Below are positions 20,901 to 27,195 of a DNA stretch of 64,000 nt, one piece after another. This DNA is from Fabrea salina. Taxonomy: Eukaryota; Ciliophora; Heterotrichea; Heterotrichida; Fabreidae. The translations under genes and the position numbers were made by a program. Every line of letters starts with the position of its first letter. The stretch's first letter is position 1. The stretch lies in the NCBI GenBank assembly GCA_022984795.1, contig JALIHJ010000059.1, positions 94,575 through 158,574 of the forward strand, read 5' to 3'. The notes beneath the pieces are model-generated. The model had not been told where the DNA came from. It made no database searches and saw only the letters and a list, made by a program, of their open reading frames with translations.

Positions 20901-20989
20901 GAGCCAGATATACATCTAGACTCGCAGTAGTTGCTACTCCAAACAACTAGGAAGTAGTTGATGAGCATTCCAAGGGTAAGCAATAACAT
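14918..20989 (-). CDS. Giant receptor with four LamG-like modules, furin-like Cys repeats and multi-pass membrane end
   Basis: 2023 residues. A signal peptide (MLLLTLGMLINYFLVVWSS) is followed by four LamG/concanavalin-like modules, each opened by a signature close to A.[DE]RGYYF and each followed by CxxC furin-type repeats: roughly 70-300, 370-560, 690-880 and 1060-1260. A long Cys-rich run (~1270-1490) precedes a Calx-beta-like segment (~1500-1620) and then 7-8 membrane spans (~1640-1970), including VIRPYKD-like LLVVRPYKDK. The cytoplasmic tail carries FVKT, shared with the paralogue at 9373. The type is common in ciliate genomes, where such proteins are usually annotated only as membrane proteins with Cys-rich repeats. 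The LamG modules suggest glycan or adhesion-ligand binding. The C-terminal topology resembles fungal TRP/Flc proteins, but that link is tentative. Confidence 0.8.
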   Translation of the reverse strand: MLLLTLGMLINYFLVVWSSNYCESRCISGSRCCNCDSSSGYNWIYYKCIKNCPSGYSSQNTPLSSDNWGSTECVEDLTGAREIFNLQFDSVLDQSSSTIGSFYTPNNQAFGHYTKVSPVPASERGFYFHEQSSLKTDEVYIPSFWHILTFWARPLDQGKLFTLKSSSRTEYEISYLADKWRFSNYYLNTLMGSGSTSRVDFSYEINSNTDWHKIEIYIKFEWITEDHCYFKGYKDSSKSYSHHINKNCWYRYDQNPSDLKWRIGATDTDQSFEGFLYRLNFRNSNLRVTDSHPGLSNCEFNTLVNSGSCQSTTTCNLPDCVACDTQCSDCRVFPWVCRSCQNVIVEEICMYVCPYQFSCPNTYPGVVLQEDFSKFPKDFSYFNSGSDPSTYHPFTSPDTDDVLPLKSRGIYFDTTKYVVTKDEVELYHTFTVSMWVRLFSSGSIVSKGSFLDISDSAMTLTLEDFFESGTTHSVGVSVPTGVWKHLAFSCEFYYKYKTILRSYVDNTEDSNYSIEDRLFRHPGGHFFKIGGSGSSSQGYIYSIKLWQEAISDFTHEYQNEYCGAGQYGNCFWNTGVQEYQDSNGDPQPCDSCPNGCIDSTHCNPCDDPLCDDCQSFQNNACLSCIPNSSGDPCECTGGHYLASDSCEPCVGPCSECTGPEYFECTACVGGKNLIYGKMCLSQCPDGFSVASQTCNNGNELVLGLEFYDHIKGNLGNLNYGVSNDFYPLLDNNDPWPAKDRGYYFHSSAYSETNLFIAPHFTILGWTKLLSDGGQFLYKGIEGSDGRITVSFLSGSLKVEVKAQSELISLTGTSDLKNNWKHYCIVGEVMSDGTTKVSLKVDNSDEGYSQSVGLKYLEDDSSTFKIGDDSGNSFTGFLWSLKVYNVADKAGEDYPMTACPSDPSCASNCPIDKYPDALCSECGVSCANGCVRGTDCNLCFDELCYICNTFGDTCTDCVTNAEVDPDTGDCECKEDFYQVYDKCLPCTSNCKECSSGEFDECLVCSSGYMIHGVCQSFCPTGFTPATGVCDLVDGFGFHLRPTKIQNKVPDLQNSIPVLTGINNDFYPNYHSTDPLAAKDRGYYFTGTSFMQLPPNSEDSNPLLRIAPEFTATMWVRPQTSSGVVLSKQEDTTFATFLSFELDTGVPKTVIELTSGTKSSVGTPFNVEAWNFFGFRFAIESHQFQINTLSNQVEIQDPNLGSTWYLDEPTNFVFSVGASYSGSGVLENFFKGFIWEVRLYNYALDPTTLYLDSGCIEGCSICPIENSSHCLPECGIDSFWNGKNCAECPSDCLYGCSREGTCNLCANPLCDVCEGFELGECTDCKENAGGSPCTCNSGYGLLQDQCVACGDDSSEVVNSECFCKDGYYNSDPDGLNCQECQTECQQCSPRSIFCVECLLNNSFLSPDGNCVCPENSYIDEGSCLCHEGFYLQDNSCLECDSSCKTCNGGSRNDCTSCYEEYLYPDGSCGPCPDDKYLEGTECLECMDLCATCLSGKECTKCIENASFNSSNTCKCDQGYFSQNGFCQRQLFYANLTAAEDNTLTLTFSETPISQLTPTDYSIYLQNKSIEFSYSKRDDYKFELSFQSFVSEGELAYLEFTNASGVVSETNSILEDKVLQVQLYKYDPSAEEAKQAESQAQTTAFLALMISGISGVFNPNPSGLWATMNTIQILTYIPLTTNPLTPRARGFFKGLNTLKSMIPSAFDLFNFESRPNPNYYSQEYGYESYLFLENAGKDLTVLMFLLALWPVILLLSKIPKIKRVCEKLLAKYKYGVLIRFWIQTYLDLVISCFIQLYSVDSIAREVVNNLIPAVVVGVILVVTPGAIVVFCRKNQTTIKESQQGSEESETYKRYKSLFYEFDCTERFKASYTYALFTLIRLVLGVSLILLTNFPYTQATINTVLMAVFAVFLLVVRPYKDKLQQLVSVIVETGVFVVYLVVMYFLSDWGGKHKAEEAVIYLTYALIGLRTLFVAAGALQAIAKFIKRKCQRTRVVSEIVKTRFHNTFESQVDNSLFVKTHQVQSPN

Positions 20990-21008
20990 GGTTGAATAAA
21001 TTATAGAA

Positions 21009-21067
21009 CATCTAAAGTAGTTTTATTACTTAAGTTCTTCCTCAGTCTTCTGGAGCTTGGTTGGTCT
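21009..21067. repeat. Repeat A, intact copy at 3' end of HTH-like gene
   Basis: Source-like copy of the degraded fragment at 5640-5705; it covers the last codons of the gene at 21026-21430 and its short 3' flank. Confidence 0.6.
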
Positions 21068-21430
21068 CCCTTGATTGCGAAGAATCTTTTGAACCTTAGA
21101 AACAGATAAAGAAGTTTCGCAACTAACTTCTTGCAAAGAAAACCCTTTATAAAACAACTCCAAAACTCTGTTTTCGAGTTCTTCTTGAGCCCTGACACTT
21201 TCCTCCAACTCAGTCACGGTGACTTCGTCTATTCCAAATTCCTCAACAAGAACTTGTCTGCCTTTCTCCTGCAATTCACAAACTATGAACTTTCTGAGTT
21301 GCTTGAAAAAAGGATTGGTTCTTACACAGAGCTTGTCTACCCACTTGTCAAGAACTGCTTCTTGGATCCAGTACAACTCCTCAGTGAACTTAATTCCTTT
21401 AAGAACTGCAAACAAAGCTATTTCTTCCAT
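21026..21430 (-). CDS. Small protein with helix-turn-helix-like C-terminus
   Basis: 134 residues, mostly helical. Residues ~92-122 (LELFYKGFSLQEVSCETSL followed by SVSKVQKILRNQGRP) have the spacing of a helix-turn-helix of the resolvase/LuxR sort with a trailing basic GRPTK hook. I do not recognise a family. A degraded copy of the 3' end lies at 5640-5705, so the locus has been duplicated together with the receptor cluster. The gene lies 36 bp upstream of the receptor start on the same strand. It could be a DNA-binding protein or a relic of a mobile element; neither is proven. Confidence 0.65.
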   Translation of the reverse strand: MEEIALFAVLKGIKFTEELYWIQEAVLDKWVDKLCVRTNPFFKQLRKFIVCELQEKGRQVLVEEFGIDEVTVTELEESVRAQEELENRVLELFYKGFSLQEVSCETSLSVSKVQKILRNQGRPTKLQKTEEELK

Positions 21431-21447
21431 AGATATTAACCCCCTTA

Positions 21448-21996
21448 TTAAAGTAAAGCACTCATTCTTTCTTGGATACTTTCGTCAAGAGTATGGGCTT
21501 TGCTTTGGATAGTTGTTTTGTCGTAGGAATACTTAGGAAGGCAGGCACGCTTTTCTTCAGGAGTAACCCAGTCGTCAGAGTAAACTAACTGAGTTACGTC
21601 GTAGTTAAAAGGCATCACTGGCAAAGGCCAAGAAGTTAAGGCTTCTTGAGGCAGTCCCAAACCTTCTACTTCTTCTACTTTCTGTTTTTTCTGAGTGAGT
21701 CCTAAAGCACGGGTTTCTATTAGGTCGTGAGGGACTCCTTCCATCCCGTATATGTCTAGTTCAATTGCGTCCCTTCCTGCCTTGGCATTCGGCACTTTGA
21801 GGATCTGCTCTTTGTGGACTTGGAGCACGTGGGTTGCCATAGAAGCTGCAGTAGAAAACTTTTTGTGGCACACTCTGCAAGAGAAGTGTCTGGCCTTTTG
21901 GTGCTGGTGCAAAACGAACTCGTCGTCGAATTCTCTGTCGCAGTAATAACAAAATGGCTTTAGGAACTTTACTTTCTGTCTATTCTTGCGACCCAT
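21448..21996 (-). CDS. ZNF207: C2H2 zinc finger protein of the BuGZ/ZNF207 family
   Basis: 182 residues. Two N-terminal C2H2 fingers, CYYCDREF...HQKARH (~16-38) and CRVCHKKF...HVLQVH (~40-61), follow a basic [10 protein letters not shown] start. They are succeeded by [20 protein letters not shown], the most diagnostic BuGZ segment. In animals BuGZ binds microtubules, loads Bub3 at kinetochores through a GLEBS motif and associates with spliceosome parts. The C-terminal half here is short, with no obvious Pro-rich phase-separating region and no clear GLEBS motif, so the fingers are the conserved core. It lies 12 bp downstream of the centrin gene on the same strand. Confidence 0.9.
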   Translation of the reverse strand: MGRKNRQKVKFLKPFCYYCDREFDDEFVLHQHQKARHFSCRVCHKKFSTAASMATHVLQVHKEQILKVPNAKAGRDAIELDIYGMEGVPHDLIETRALGLTQKKQKVEEVEGLGLPQEALTSWPLPVMPFNYDVTQLVYSDDWVTPEEKRACLPKYSYDKTTIQSKAHTLDESIQERMSALL

Positions 21997-22007
21997 ATTA
22001 TTGAGAA

Positions 22008-22553
22008 TTAACCGTAAATCTTTTTAGTCATCACTTGGTAGAAGTCGTCAGCTGAGATCTCCTTTTTGTTGCCAGCCACTTTAGAAATGGCCTCCTGGAG
22101 CTCTTCTTCAGTCATGGACTCACCAAGTTCTCTTGCAACACGGGCAAGGTTCTTCACGTTAATGGTGTTAGACCCATCATCGTCGAACAACTCAAAGATC
22201 CTTTGGATTCCTTCTTTGGACTCACGGTTGCCGAGTTTATCTGAGATGTGGTAAAGGAAGTCGTCAAAGGTGATTTCTGCACCTAATTTTTCAATTCCAC
22301 CTAGCAAGCGGAATATAGTTGGTGACTGGTCTCTTCCAAGCGAGTTTATGGCAGCCTCAACTTCGCTGGGGTCGATGGTGCCTGAACCGTCGGAGTCAAA
22401 AAGGTCGAAGGCTTCTTTGATTTCGTTGACTTCGTCTTCAGTCAGGTTTGAAGGAACATCAGACTCCCTGCGGCCTGGAGACTTTCCTCGAGACATGCTC
22501 TTCCTAGCTCCTTTGTATTGGGCTTCAGAAAAATACTTGGCTTTGCGTGACAT
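22008..22553 (-). CDS. Divergent centrin with two degenerate EF-hands
   Basis: 181 residues, basic N-terminus then four EF-hand positions. EF1 ([12 protein letters not shown]) is canonical and EF3 ([12 protein letters not shown]) is usable. EF2 (around [12 protein letters not shown]) and EF4 (around [12 protein letters not shown]) have lost the acidic loop residues, so only about two Ca2+ sites remain. Centrins build contractile fibres and basal bodies; divergent copies are numerous in ciliates. It is paired head to head with a canonical centrin whose ATG is 33 bp away, so the two probably share a promoter. Confidence 0.9.
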   Translation of the reverse strand: MSRKAKYFSEAQYKGARKSMSRGKSPGRRESDVPSNLTEDEVNEIKEAFDLFDSDGSGTIDPSEVEAAINSLGRDQSPTIFRLLGGIEKLGAEITFDDFLYHISDKLGNRESKEGIQRIFELFDDDGSNTINVKNLARVARELGESMTEEELQEAISKVAGNKKEISADDFYQVMTKKIYG

Positions 22554-22586
22554 TTTATTTTATATGAGCCAATACGTTATAAAAAC
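22554..22586. promoter_or_regulatory. 33-bp bidirectional promoter between centrin genes
   Basis: Only 33 bp separate two ATGs on opposite strands. An AT-rich block (TTTTATTTTATAT) faces the minus gene and TTATAAAAAC faces the plus gene. Any initiation signal for both must be in this space or in the coding regions. Confidence 0.5.
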
Positions 22587-23099
22587 ATGGCTGGAAGAGC
22601 TTCACGTGGTGCTAAAAAAGCTTTTAACCCCAAGCAGTATGAAAGACCAGGTCTCACCGAGGATGAGATTGAGGAGATCAAAGAAGCTTTTGACTTGTTT
22701 GACACTGATGGCTCAGGCACCATTGACCCACGTGAACTGAAAACTGCGATGCAGTCCTTAGGCTTTGAAGCCAAAAACCAAACTATCTACCAAATGGTGA
22801 GTGACTTAGACAAAGACGGTTCAGGAGCCATTGACTTCGACGAGTTCCTCGACATGATGACTGCGCGGATGAGCGACAAGGACACCAAGGAGGACATCAA
22901 CAAGGTCTTCCGTCTTTTTGACGACGATAAAACAGGATTGATTTCTATCAAAAACTTAAGAAGAGTAGCTAGGGAGCTTGGCGAAACCATGACCGACGAA
23001 GAGCTCATGGAAATGATTGAAAGAGCCGACTCAGATGGAGATGGTCAAGTAACTGCCGAAGACTTCTACAACATCATGACTAAAAAAGCCTTTCCTTAA
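22587..23099 (+). CDS. Centrin (caltractin)
   Basis: 170 residues, the usual centrin length. A short basic N-terminus is followed by four EF-hands: [12 protein letters not shown] and [12 protein letters not shown] are textbook loops, [12 protein letters not shown] is partly degenerate as in many centrins, and [12 protein letters not shown] is good. [19 protein letters not shown] before EF4 is the family signature. Centrin is a basal body and infraciliary-lattice protein that contracts or reorganises on Ca2+ binding. Ends TTAATTAA, 16 bp before the next plus-strand ATG. Confidence 0.96.
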   Translation: MAGRASRGAKKAFNPKQYERPGLTEDEIEEIKEAFDLFDTDGSGTIDPRELKTAMQSLGFEAKNQTIYQMVSDLDKDGSGAIDFDEFLDMMTARMSDKDTKEDINKVFRLFDDDKTGLISIKNLRRVARELGETMTDEELMEMIERADSDGDGQVTAEDFYNIMTKKAFP

Positions 23100-23115
23100 T
23101 TAACTTATAATTGCA

Positions 23116-24075
23116 ATGAACACAGAAAATGTATTTAAAGCATACAAAACTAAACAGTGCAAAAGCGTCCAGGAAAACAAAGAATGCCAGCAGAAAAAAA
23201 CCTGTTCTTTCTTTCACTCTGAAGAAGACAGAAGACGCCCTCCCACTACTCCTTACAAGCCTTTTTTGTGCCTAGAAGCCATTACGAATCCTTACTGCAC
23301 TCATGACATGTGCAAGTACTGCAAAAACCTCACAGAGTACAACTACCACCCTTCGAACTTCAAAACTAAAGAGTGCATCTACTTCAAGCACTCAATTCAG
23401 TGCCAACTAGGCTACAACTGCCCTTACTACCACTCGCCTGAAGAAAAGCTCCAGTCAGAAACCCTGAGACAAAACTGCATCCGCCAAGTCGAAGACAAAG
23501 AAGGCTACGAAAGCGAAAGTGAAAGCGAAACTCCTCTTCCAGAAAACCACTCCAAGCCCAGTGTGTCCCAAAGAAGACCTTCTGAAAGGGGCTTTTACAT
23601 CTTCAAAGAAGAAGTTAAAACTTATGAAGACCGCAACACTGAGTTCAAGGCCTGCACAACTCGTGCTTTCAACATTAGTTTGGCAGTTGAACTCATAGCG
23701 CCTTACGTCTCAGCGTTCCTGAACACTGAAGGAGGAACTATTTATTACGGAGTTAGGGACGACGGAGTAGTGACTGGAGTAGTTCTTAACAGGAAGTTAA
23801 GAGACAACTTAGTTTTGGCTTTAGACGCAGCTATTAACAAGTTCACTCCCCACGTGAACTCAGACAACTACAACATCCACTTTGCAGACGTGTGCAATTC
23901 CCATATGCAAAAGATGCCAGAAATGTACGTAGTAGAAATCAGTGTAAAAGCAGGTTCCAAAAACGAAGTTTACTTCACCCACAAAAAAGAAGCTTACATC
24001 AGAAGAGACGCTTCGATTTGCCAACTCTCAGGGCCCCAGATTGTTAAGTTCTTCCAAGCAAGACAAGTTAAGTAA
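23116..24075 (+). CDS. CCCH zinc finger protein fused to a Schlafen-type AlbA_2 domain
   Basis: 319 residues. Two CCCH fingers with C-x8-C-x5-C-x3-H spacing, at residues ~15-34 and ~87-106, flank a third Cys/His cluster (CTHDMCKYC), giving an RNA-binding N-terminus. After an acidic linker, residues ~165-315 form an AlbA_2 (Schlafen-like) domain: NTEFKACTT with the typical E-F-K, FLNTEGGTIYYGVRDDG, and AYIRRDASI at the end. In Schlafen proteins this fold can cleave tRNA and rRNA; in bacteria it occurs with DNA-binding regions. The join with CCCH fingers suggests a sequence-guided RNA nuclease or RNA-binding factor (inference). Its stop overlaps the convergent gene by 8 nt. Confidence 0.85.
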   Translation: MNTENVFKAYKTKQCKSVQENKECQQKKTCSFFHSEEDRRRPPTTPYKPFLCLEAITNPYCTHDMCKYCKNLTEYNYHPSNFKTKECIYFKHSIQCQLGYNCPYYHSPEEKLQSETLRQNCIRQVEDKEGYESESESETPLPENHSKPSVSQRRPSERGFYIFKEEVKTYEDRNTEFKACTTRAFNISLAVELIAPYVSAFLNTEGGTIYYGVRDDGVVTGVVLNRKLRDNLVLALDAAINKFTPHVNSDNYNIHFADVCNSHMQKMPEMYVVEISVKAGSKNEVYFTHKKEAYIRRDASICQLSGPQIVKFFQARQVK

Positions 24076-25249
24076 TTAGGATCATCTTGATCGTTTCCAT
24101 CAAATCGATACCTCGAGAGTCCAGTGGCTTCCCGCACTTACACTTTTCTTTGTTGCTTCGGTACTGACAAATGCCACACACTTGCAGTTCACAACAAGAG
24201 TTTACTAACAAGTAGTTGTTTTTGAATTCCCTTTTGCATATTCCACACTCTCCAAAAAGGACACTTTTTATACGGAAAAGTTGGCTTTCTGAAAGACTGA
24301 TTTTGCAGGCACAAGCTTTTGAGTCGAGGGCTTTGAGTAGGCATAAGTAACACAGTTCGTGGTTTTCGCAGGCTTTAGCTAGGTAGTCTCCTATTATGTA
24401 GACTTGTTGTTCGCAGCCTATGCAGTACTGGGTTTCGTGGATAAAGAAGTTAGTGTCAAACTCAGTTTGGCACATGCCGCAGTTGTTTTGGTTTTTTCTG
24501 ATAAAGTCAGCAGTGCATTCTCTGCATAAATGTTTGCATTTTTGTCCTGGGAACTCGTTTACTTTGCATTGGCATTTGCAACAAGTGCTTTTGACCTGAA
24601 GTTGATGAGTCTTTATTGAGGGTTTTGAATCAATTGAGCTTACAGAAGATGCGATTTCGTTAAATTCTTTTAATAAGTATTCTTTGTTGAACTTTCCTTT
24701 TTGCTGGAGTCTAGGATCTTGAGATGCTGGGTTGAAATTTAGAGGCTGCTGAATGGGAGCTTCTGAAAACTTTTCAGGAGTTTTGGGTTGGGGTTGATTT
24801 GATGGAGCAAAAGGTGGAGTTTGATAACTGTTACTTGATGGAGCAAAAGGTGGAGTTTGCTGAGCAGGCGGAATTGTCTGAGGGTTGCTGGGCTGACCAA
24901 AAGGTGGAATTCCCTGAGTGTTGCTGGGCTGGCCAAAAGGTGGAGTTTGCTGAACAGGCGGAGCAAAAGGTGGAATTCTCTCATAGTTGCTGGGCTGAGC
25001 AAAAGGTGCGATTTGCTGAGTGTTACTTGTTGGAGCAAAAAGTGGGATTCTCTGAGGGTTGCTGGGCTGACCAAAAGGTGGAGTTTTCTGAGGATCACTT
25101 GTTTCTTGGTTTCTGGGTTCTAGCTTGCTATCAGATTCGGCCAACTCTTGACGGGGTGTAACTTCGATTGACTGAGTAGATTTTTGCAACGAGGAATCTG
25201 ATTTTTTATCAGTTGACCTCTTGACCTTTCTTACCTTTGCCTTTTTCAT
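24068..25249 (-). CDS. Pro/Gln-repeat protein with Cys-rich RING/IBR-like C-terminus
   Basis: 393 residues. The N-terminus is basic, then residues ~50-165 are about a dozen imperfect repeats of PPFGQPSNPQ or PPFAPSSN type. The C-terminal ~180 residues hold about 30 Cys and a few His in CxxC pairs (CCKCQCKVNEF, CRECTADF, CGMCQTEF, CIGCEQQ, CYLCLLKAL, CGICKREF, CGICQYRS), laid out like consecutive RING or IBR-type zinc modules. An E3 ubiquitin ligase is possible, but no canonical RING spacing could be fixed by eye, so function stays open. A promoter-like TATAAATATG precedes the start. Confidence 0.75.
   Translation of the reverse strand: MKKAKVRKVKRSTDKKSDSSLQKSTQSIEVTPRQELAESDSKLEPRNQETSDPQKTPPFGQPSNPQRIPLFAPTSNTQQIAPFAQPSNYERIPPFAPPVQQTPPFGQPSNTQGIPPFGQPSNPQTIPPAQQTPPFAPSSNSYQTPPFAPSNQPQPKTPEKFSEAPIQQPLNFNPASQDPRLQQKGKFNKEYLLKEFNEIASSVSSIDSKPSIKTHQLQVKSTCCKCQCKVNEFPGQKCKHLCRECTADFIRKNQNNCGMCQTEFDTNFFIHETQYCIGCEQQVYIIGDYLAKACENHELCYLCLLKALDSKACACKISLSESQLFRIKSVLFGECGICKREFKNNYLLVNSCCELQVCGICQYRSNKEKCKCGKPLDSRGIDLMETIKMILIT
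24735..25095 (-). repeat. Imperfect tandem repeat coding PPFxxPSN units
   Basis: Repeated blocks around AAAGGTGGAGTTTGCTGAG at 24-42 bp intervals code the Pro/Gln/Ser/Asn-rich segment of the Cys-rich gene. Length variation between units shows ongoing slippage. Confidence 0.75.
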
Positions 25250-25270
25250 ATTTATAGATTATGTACACTA

Positions 25271-26881
25271 TTAACTATGAACTTCTTTGACTTCTATTCC
25301 CTTTTGGTCGTCTTGACTGACAGCCTTGACCTCTTCAACCTGTTCATTGGCTTGGATGTTACTGTTGATTTCAGCTAGAGTTTTTCTATTTACTTCTTTT
25401 TTTCTAGCTATGATTTCAAGTTCTTCTTCGCAGACTCTGTAGACTTTGCCTATTTTGAAGATAACTGACTTAACTCCGGACTCTTCTACTTTGAAGTTCT
25501 TCATAATCTTTCTGAACTGAAGTAAGTTGCTCACAGCAATATCGTGGATAAAGCTGCTGGAGTGTTCTTTGTGGGCTTTGATTTCTTCTTGAATAGCACT
25601 GTTGATGATTTCTTCCCAGTGTTCCAAAGCATTCCAAATAGTGTGGAAAGCAACAAACTCGTAAAGACACTGGGAGTCAACTTGGTTGTAAAAAGACTGC
25701 GAAAAGTGAATGACTGCCATTGCTACTGGCACTTCAAACTCCTCTGTGAGACTAGTCAGTAGCATCAGAATGAGTGAAGCTAGTTGCTTAAAAGCTTTGG
25801 GTTCAAGGGCTGTTCTAGCTTGCATTAACCTTTGTCTAAGGGTCTGTATAAAGGCTTGTCTGCCCCTTGGGGAGTCAAAAGCCTTTGCCGTTTGTTTTAG
25901 TTCCTGCGAAGAGAGTTGTTCGCCCTGCCAGATTCTTTCAATTGTGTAGTCAAGGGACTCCCTTACTTTTTCAAGACTGGAGTCAGGGTGGGGCAAAGTA
26001 AACCTGGGACCCCTTTGTCCTAAGTTCTTGTACTCAGGGTGGGTTCCTTCGTAGGGCTGGAGTTGCAGCTTGGTGTTTTCTTCTCTGGGGTTGTAGTTCT
26101 TGGCAACAAAAGAGTTAAAGTCTTCTTCTAGGTTTACGGAGTCAATGACTTTCTGGAGACTTTCGTTTTCGTACAAAGTGTTTCTGTGAGCAACTTCTTC
26201 GTTGTGGGTCAGTTTTTGAAGTGAGTTCTTAACTACTTCGAGGCGTTGTTTGTCGAATTCCTGGTATACTTCTAGAGTCCTTGGCATCACAGAGTCATAC
26301 TTTTCTATGAACTGGTTATACTCATCAACTGTGCTTTTGTAGCGCTTAAGGTTCATGTCGAGTTCTTTCTTGGAGTTAAGTAGTTTCTGCATCATTTTGT
26401 GGCGGTTAGTTTTGACATCTTGGGTGTCTAAACAAATAGTGAGGTTTTCGCACTCTCGGCAAGCACTGAAGTACTGGTCTTTGGCTTTTTGGTGTTTGGT
26501 AAAAAGTGTTTTTTTGGTTTTGGAAAAAATCCTTCCTTCTGTTGAAGTCATTTTGATCGAAATACTCTGGTCCCTAGCAAGGTCTTTAAGCGGTTCATAA
26601 AGGTTTTTGCTGATGTGTTCGTGCAAGGACTTGTGCTGCATAGCTTTGTTGAGCAAGAAGTTCTTGAACGAGCACAGTGCGTAAGAAAGAGACCCTTTAT
26701 TGAATTGCTCAGGCACCTGAAGGGCTATTTTTTCAAGTCCTTTGGAGTAGTAGTCTTCTAGGTTGGAGTAGTCTTTTAAGCTCTGTACAAATGAGTTGAG
26801 TTCTGACTGCTTTTGCTCCTCAGCCTGGTCAACTAAGTCGAAAGAGTTGTAGAGGTCAGTGGAGTAACTATACATAGTCAT
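25271..26881 (-). CDS. F-BAR-like membrane-curving protein with a KIAA0513/SBF2-like C-terminal region
   Basis: 536 residues. Residues ~10-250 are long helices in the order expected for an F-BAR (FCH) domain: SFDLVDQAEEQ, LEDYYSKGLEKIA, then LYEPLKDLARDQ and KTKKTLFTKHQKAKDQYF. Residues ~325-490 form a second helical domain (SPRGRQAFIQTLRQRL, LILMLLTSLTEEFEVPVAM, MAVIHFSQSFY) that looks to me like the KIAA0513/SBF2 helical region, a tentative match. F-BAR proteins bend membranes during endocytosis and vesicle traffic. A coiled tail follows. The start codon is 11 bp from that of the divergent small basic gene; a second in-frame ATG two codons on is also possible. Confidence 0.75.
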   Translation of the reverse strand: MTMYSYSTDLYNSFDLVDQAEEQKQSELNSFVQSLKDYSNLEDYYSKGLEKIALQVPEQFNKGSLSYALCSFKNFLLNKAMQHKSLHEHISKNLYEPLKDLARDQSISIKMTSTEGRIFSKTKKTLFTKHQKAKDQYFSACRECENLTICLDTQDVKTNRHKMMQKLLNSKKELDMNLKRYKSTVDEYNQFIEKYDSVMPRTLEVYQEFDKQRLEVVKNSLQKLTHNEEVAHRNTLYENESLQKVIDSVNLEEDFNSFVAKNYNPREENTKLQLQPYEGTHPEYKNLGQRGPRFTLPHPDSSLEKVRESLDYTIERIWQGEQLSSQELKQTAKAFDSPRGRQAFIQTLRQRLMQARTALEPKAFKQLASLILMLLTSLTEEFEVPVAMAVIHFSQSFYNQVDSQCLYEFVAFHTIWNALEHWEEIINSAIQEEIKAHKEHSSSFIHDIAVSNLLQFRKIMKNFKVEESGVKSVIFKIGKVYRVCEEELEIIARKKEVNRKTLAEINSNIQANEQVEEVKAVSQDDQKGIEVKEVHS

Positions 26882-26892
26882 ATTTAATCAGT

Positions 26893-27195
26893 ATGGATAG
26901 GTTAAAACTTAGACCTATGAATACCCATAGAGAAAAAACACCCGTAAGAAATTTCATCCTTTCTGATACTGGAAACAAGTCTTTGTGGAACTTTCTATCC
27001 AAGTCTCCTGCTCAAAAGCCTAAAAGCTTCAAATTGCCTACCAGAGTCAAAAAACTCAGAAAGGCCGTCTCTCGGAACTGCATTTCTGAAGCAAACTTAG
27101 AAGTTAAAAAAGCTTTTAAGTTCAAGCACTTAAAGTCTGCAACAATTGTTACTAACTCCACTACTCAGTTCACTAAAACCAAATTTAAATTTTAA
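26893..27195 (+). CDS. Small basic protein of unknown function
   Basis: 100 residues, strongly basic, rich in Lys, Ser and Thr and without membrane spans. Codon use is like the neighbours, the ATG sits 11 bp from a divergent gene and the TAA overlaps the convergent gene's stop by 4 nt, all typical of real genes in this window. I do not recognise it. Confidence 0.6.
   Translation: MDRLKLRPMNTHREKTPVRNFILSDTGNKSLWNFLSKSPAQKPKSFKLPTRVKKLRKAVSRNCISEANLEVKKAFKFKHLKSATIVTNSTTQFTKTKFKF

Noticed and set aside
22270-22740. 156-codon plus-strand frame across the centrin pair
   Set aside because: It overlaps both well-supported centrins and their spacer in the wrong frame.
24799-25161. 120-codon plus-strand frame with a regular EQKVEF motif
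   Set aside because: Antisense image of the Pro/Gln repeat in the Cys-rich gene.
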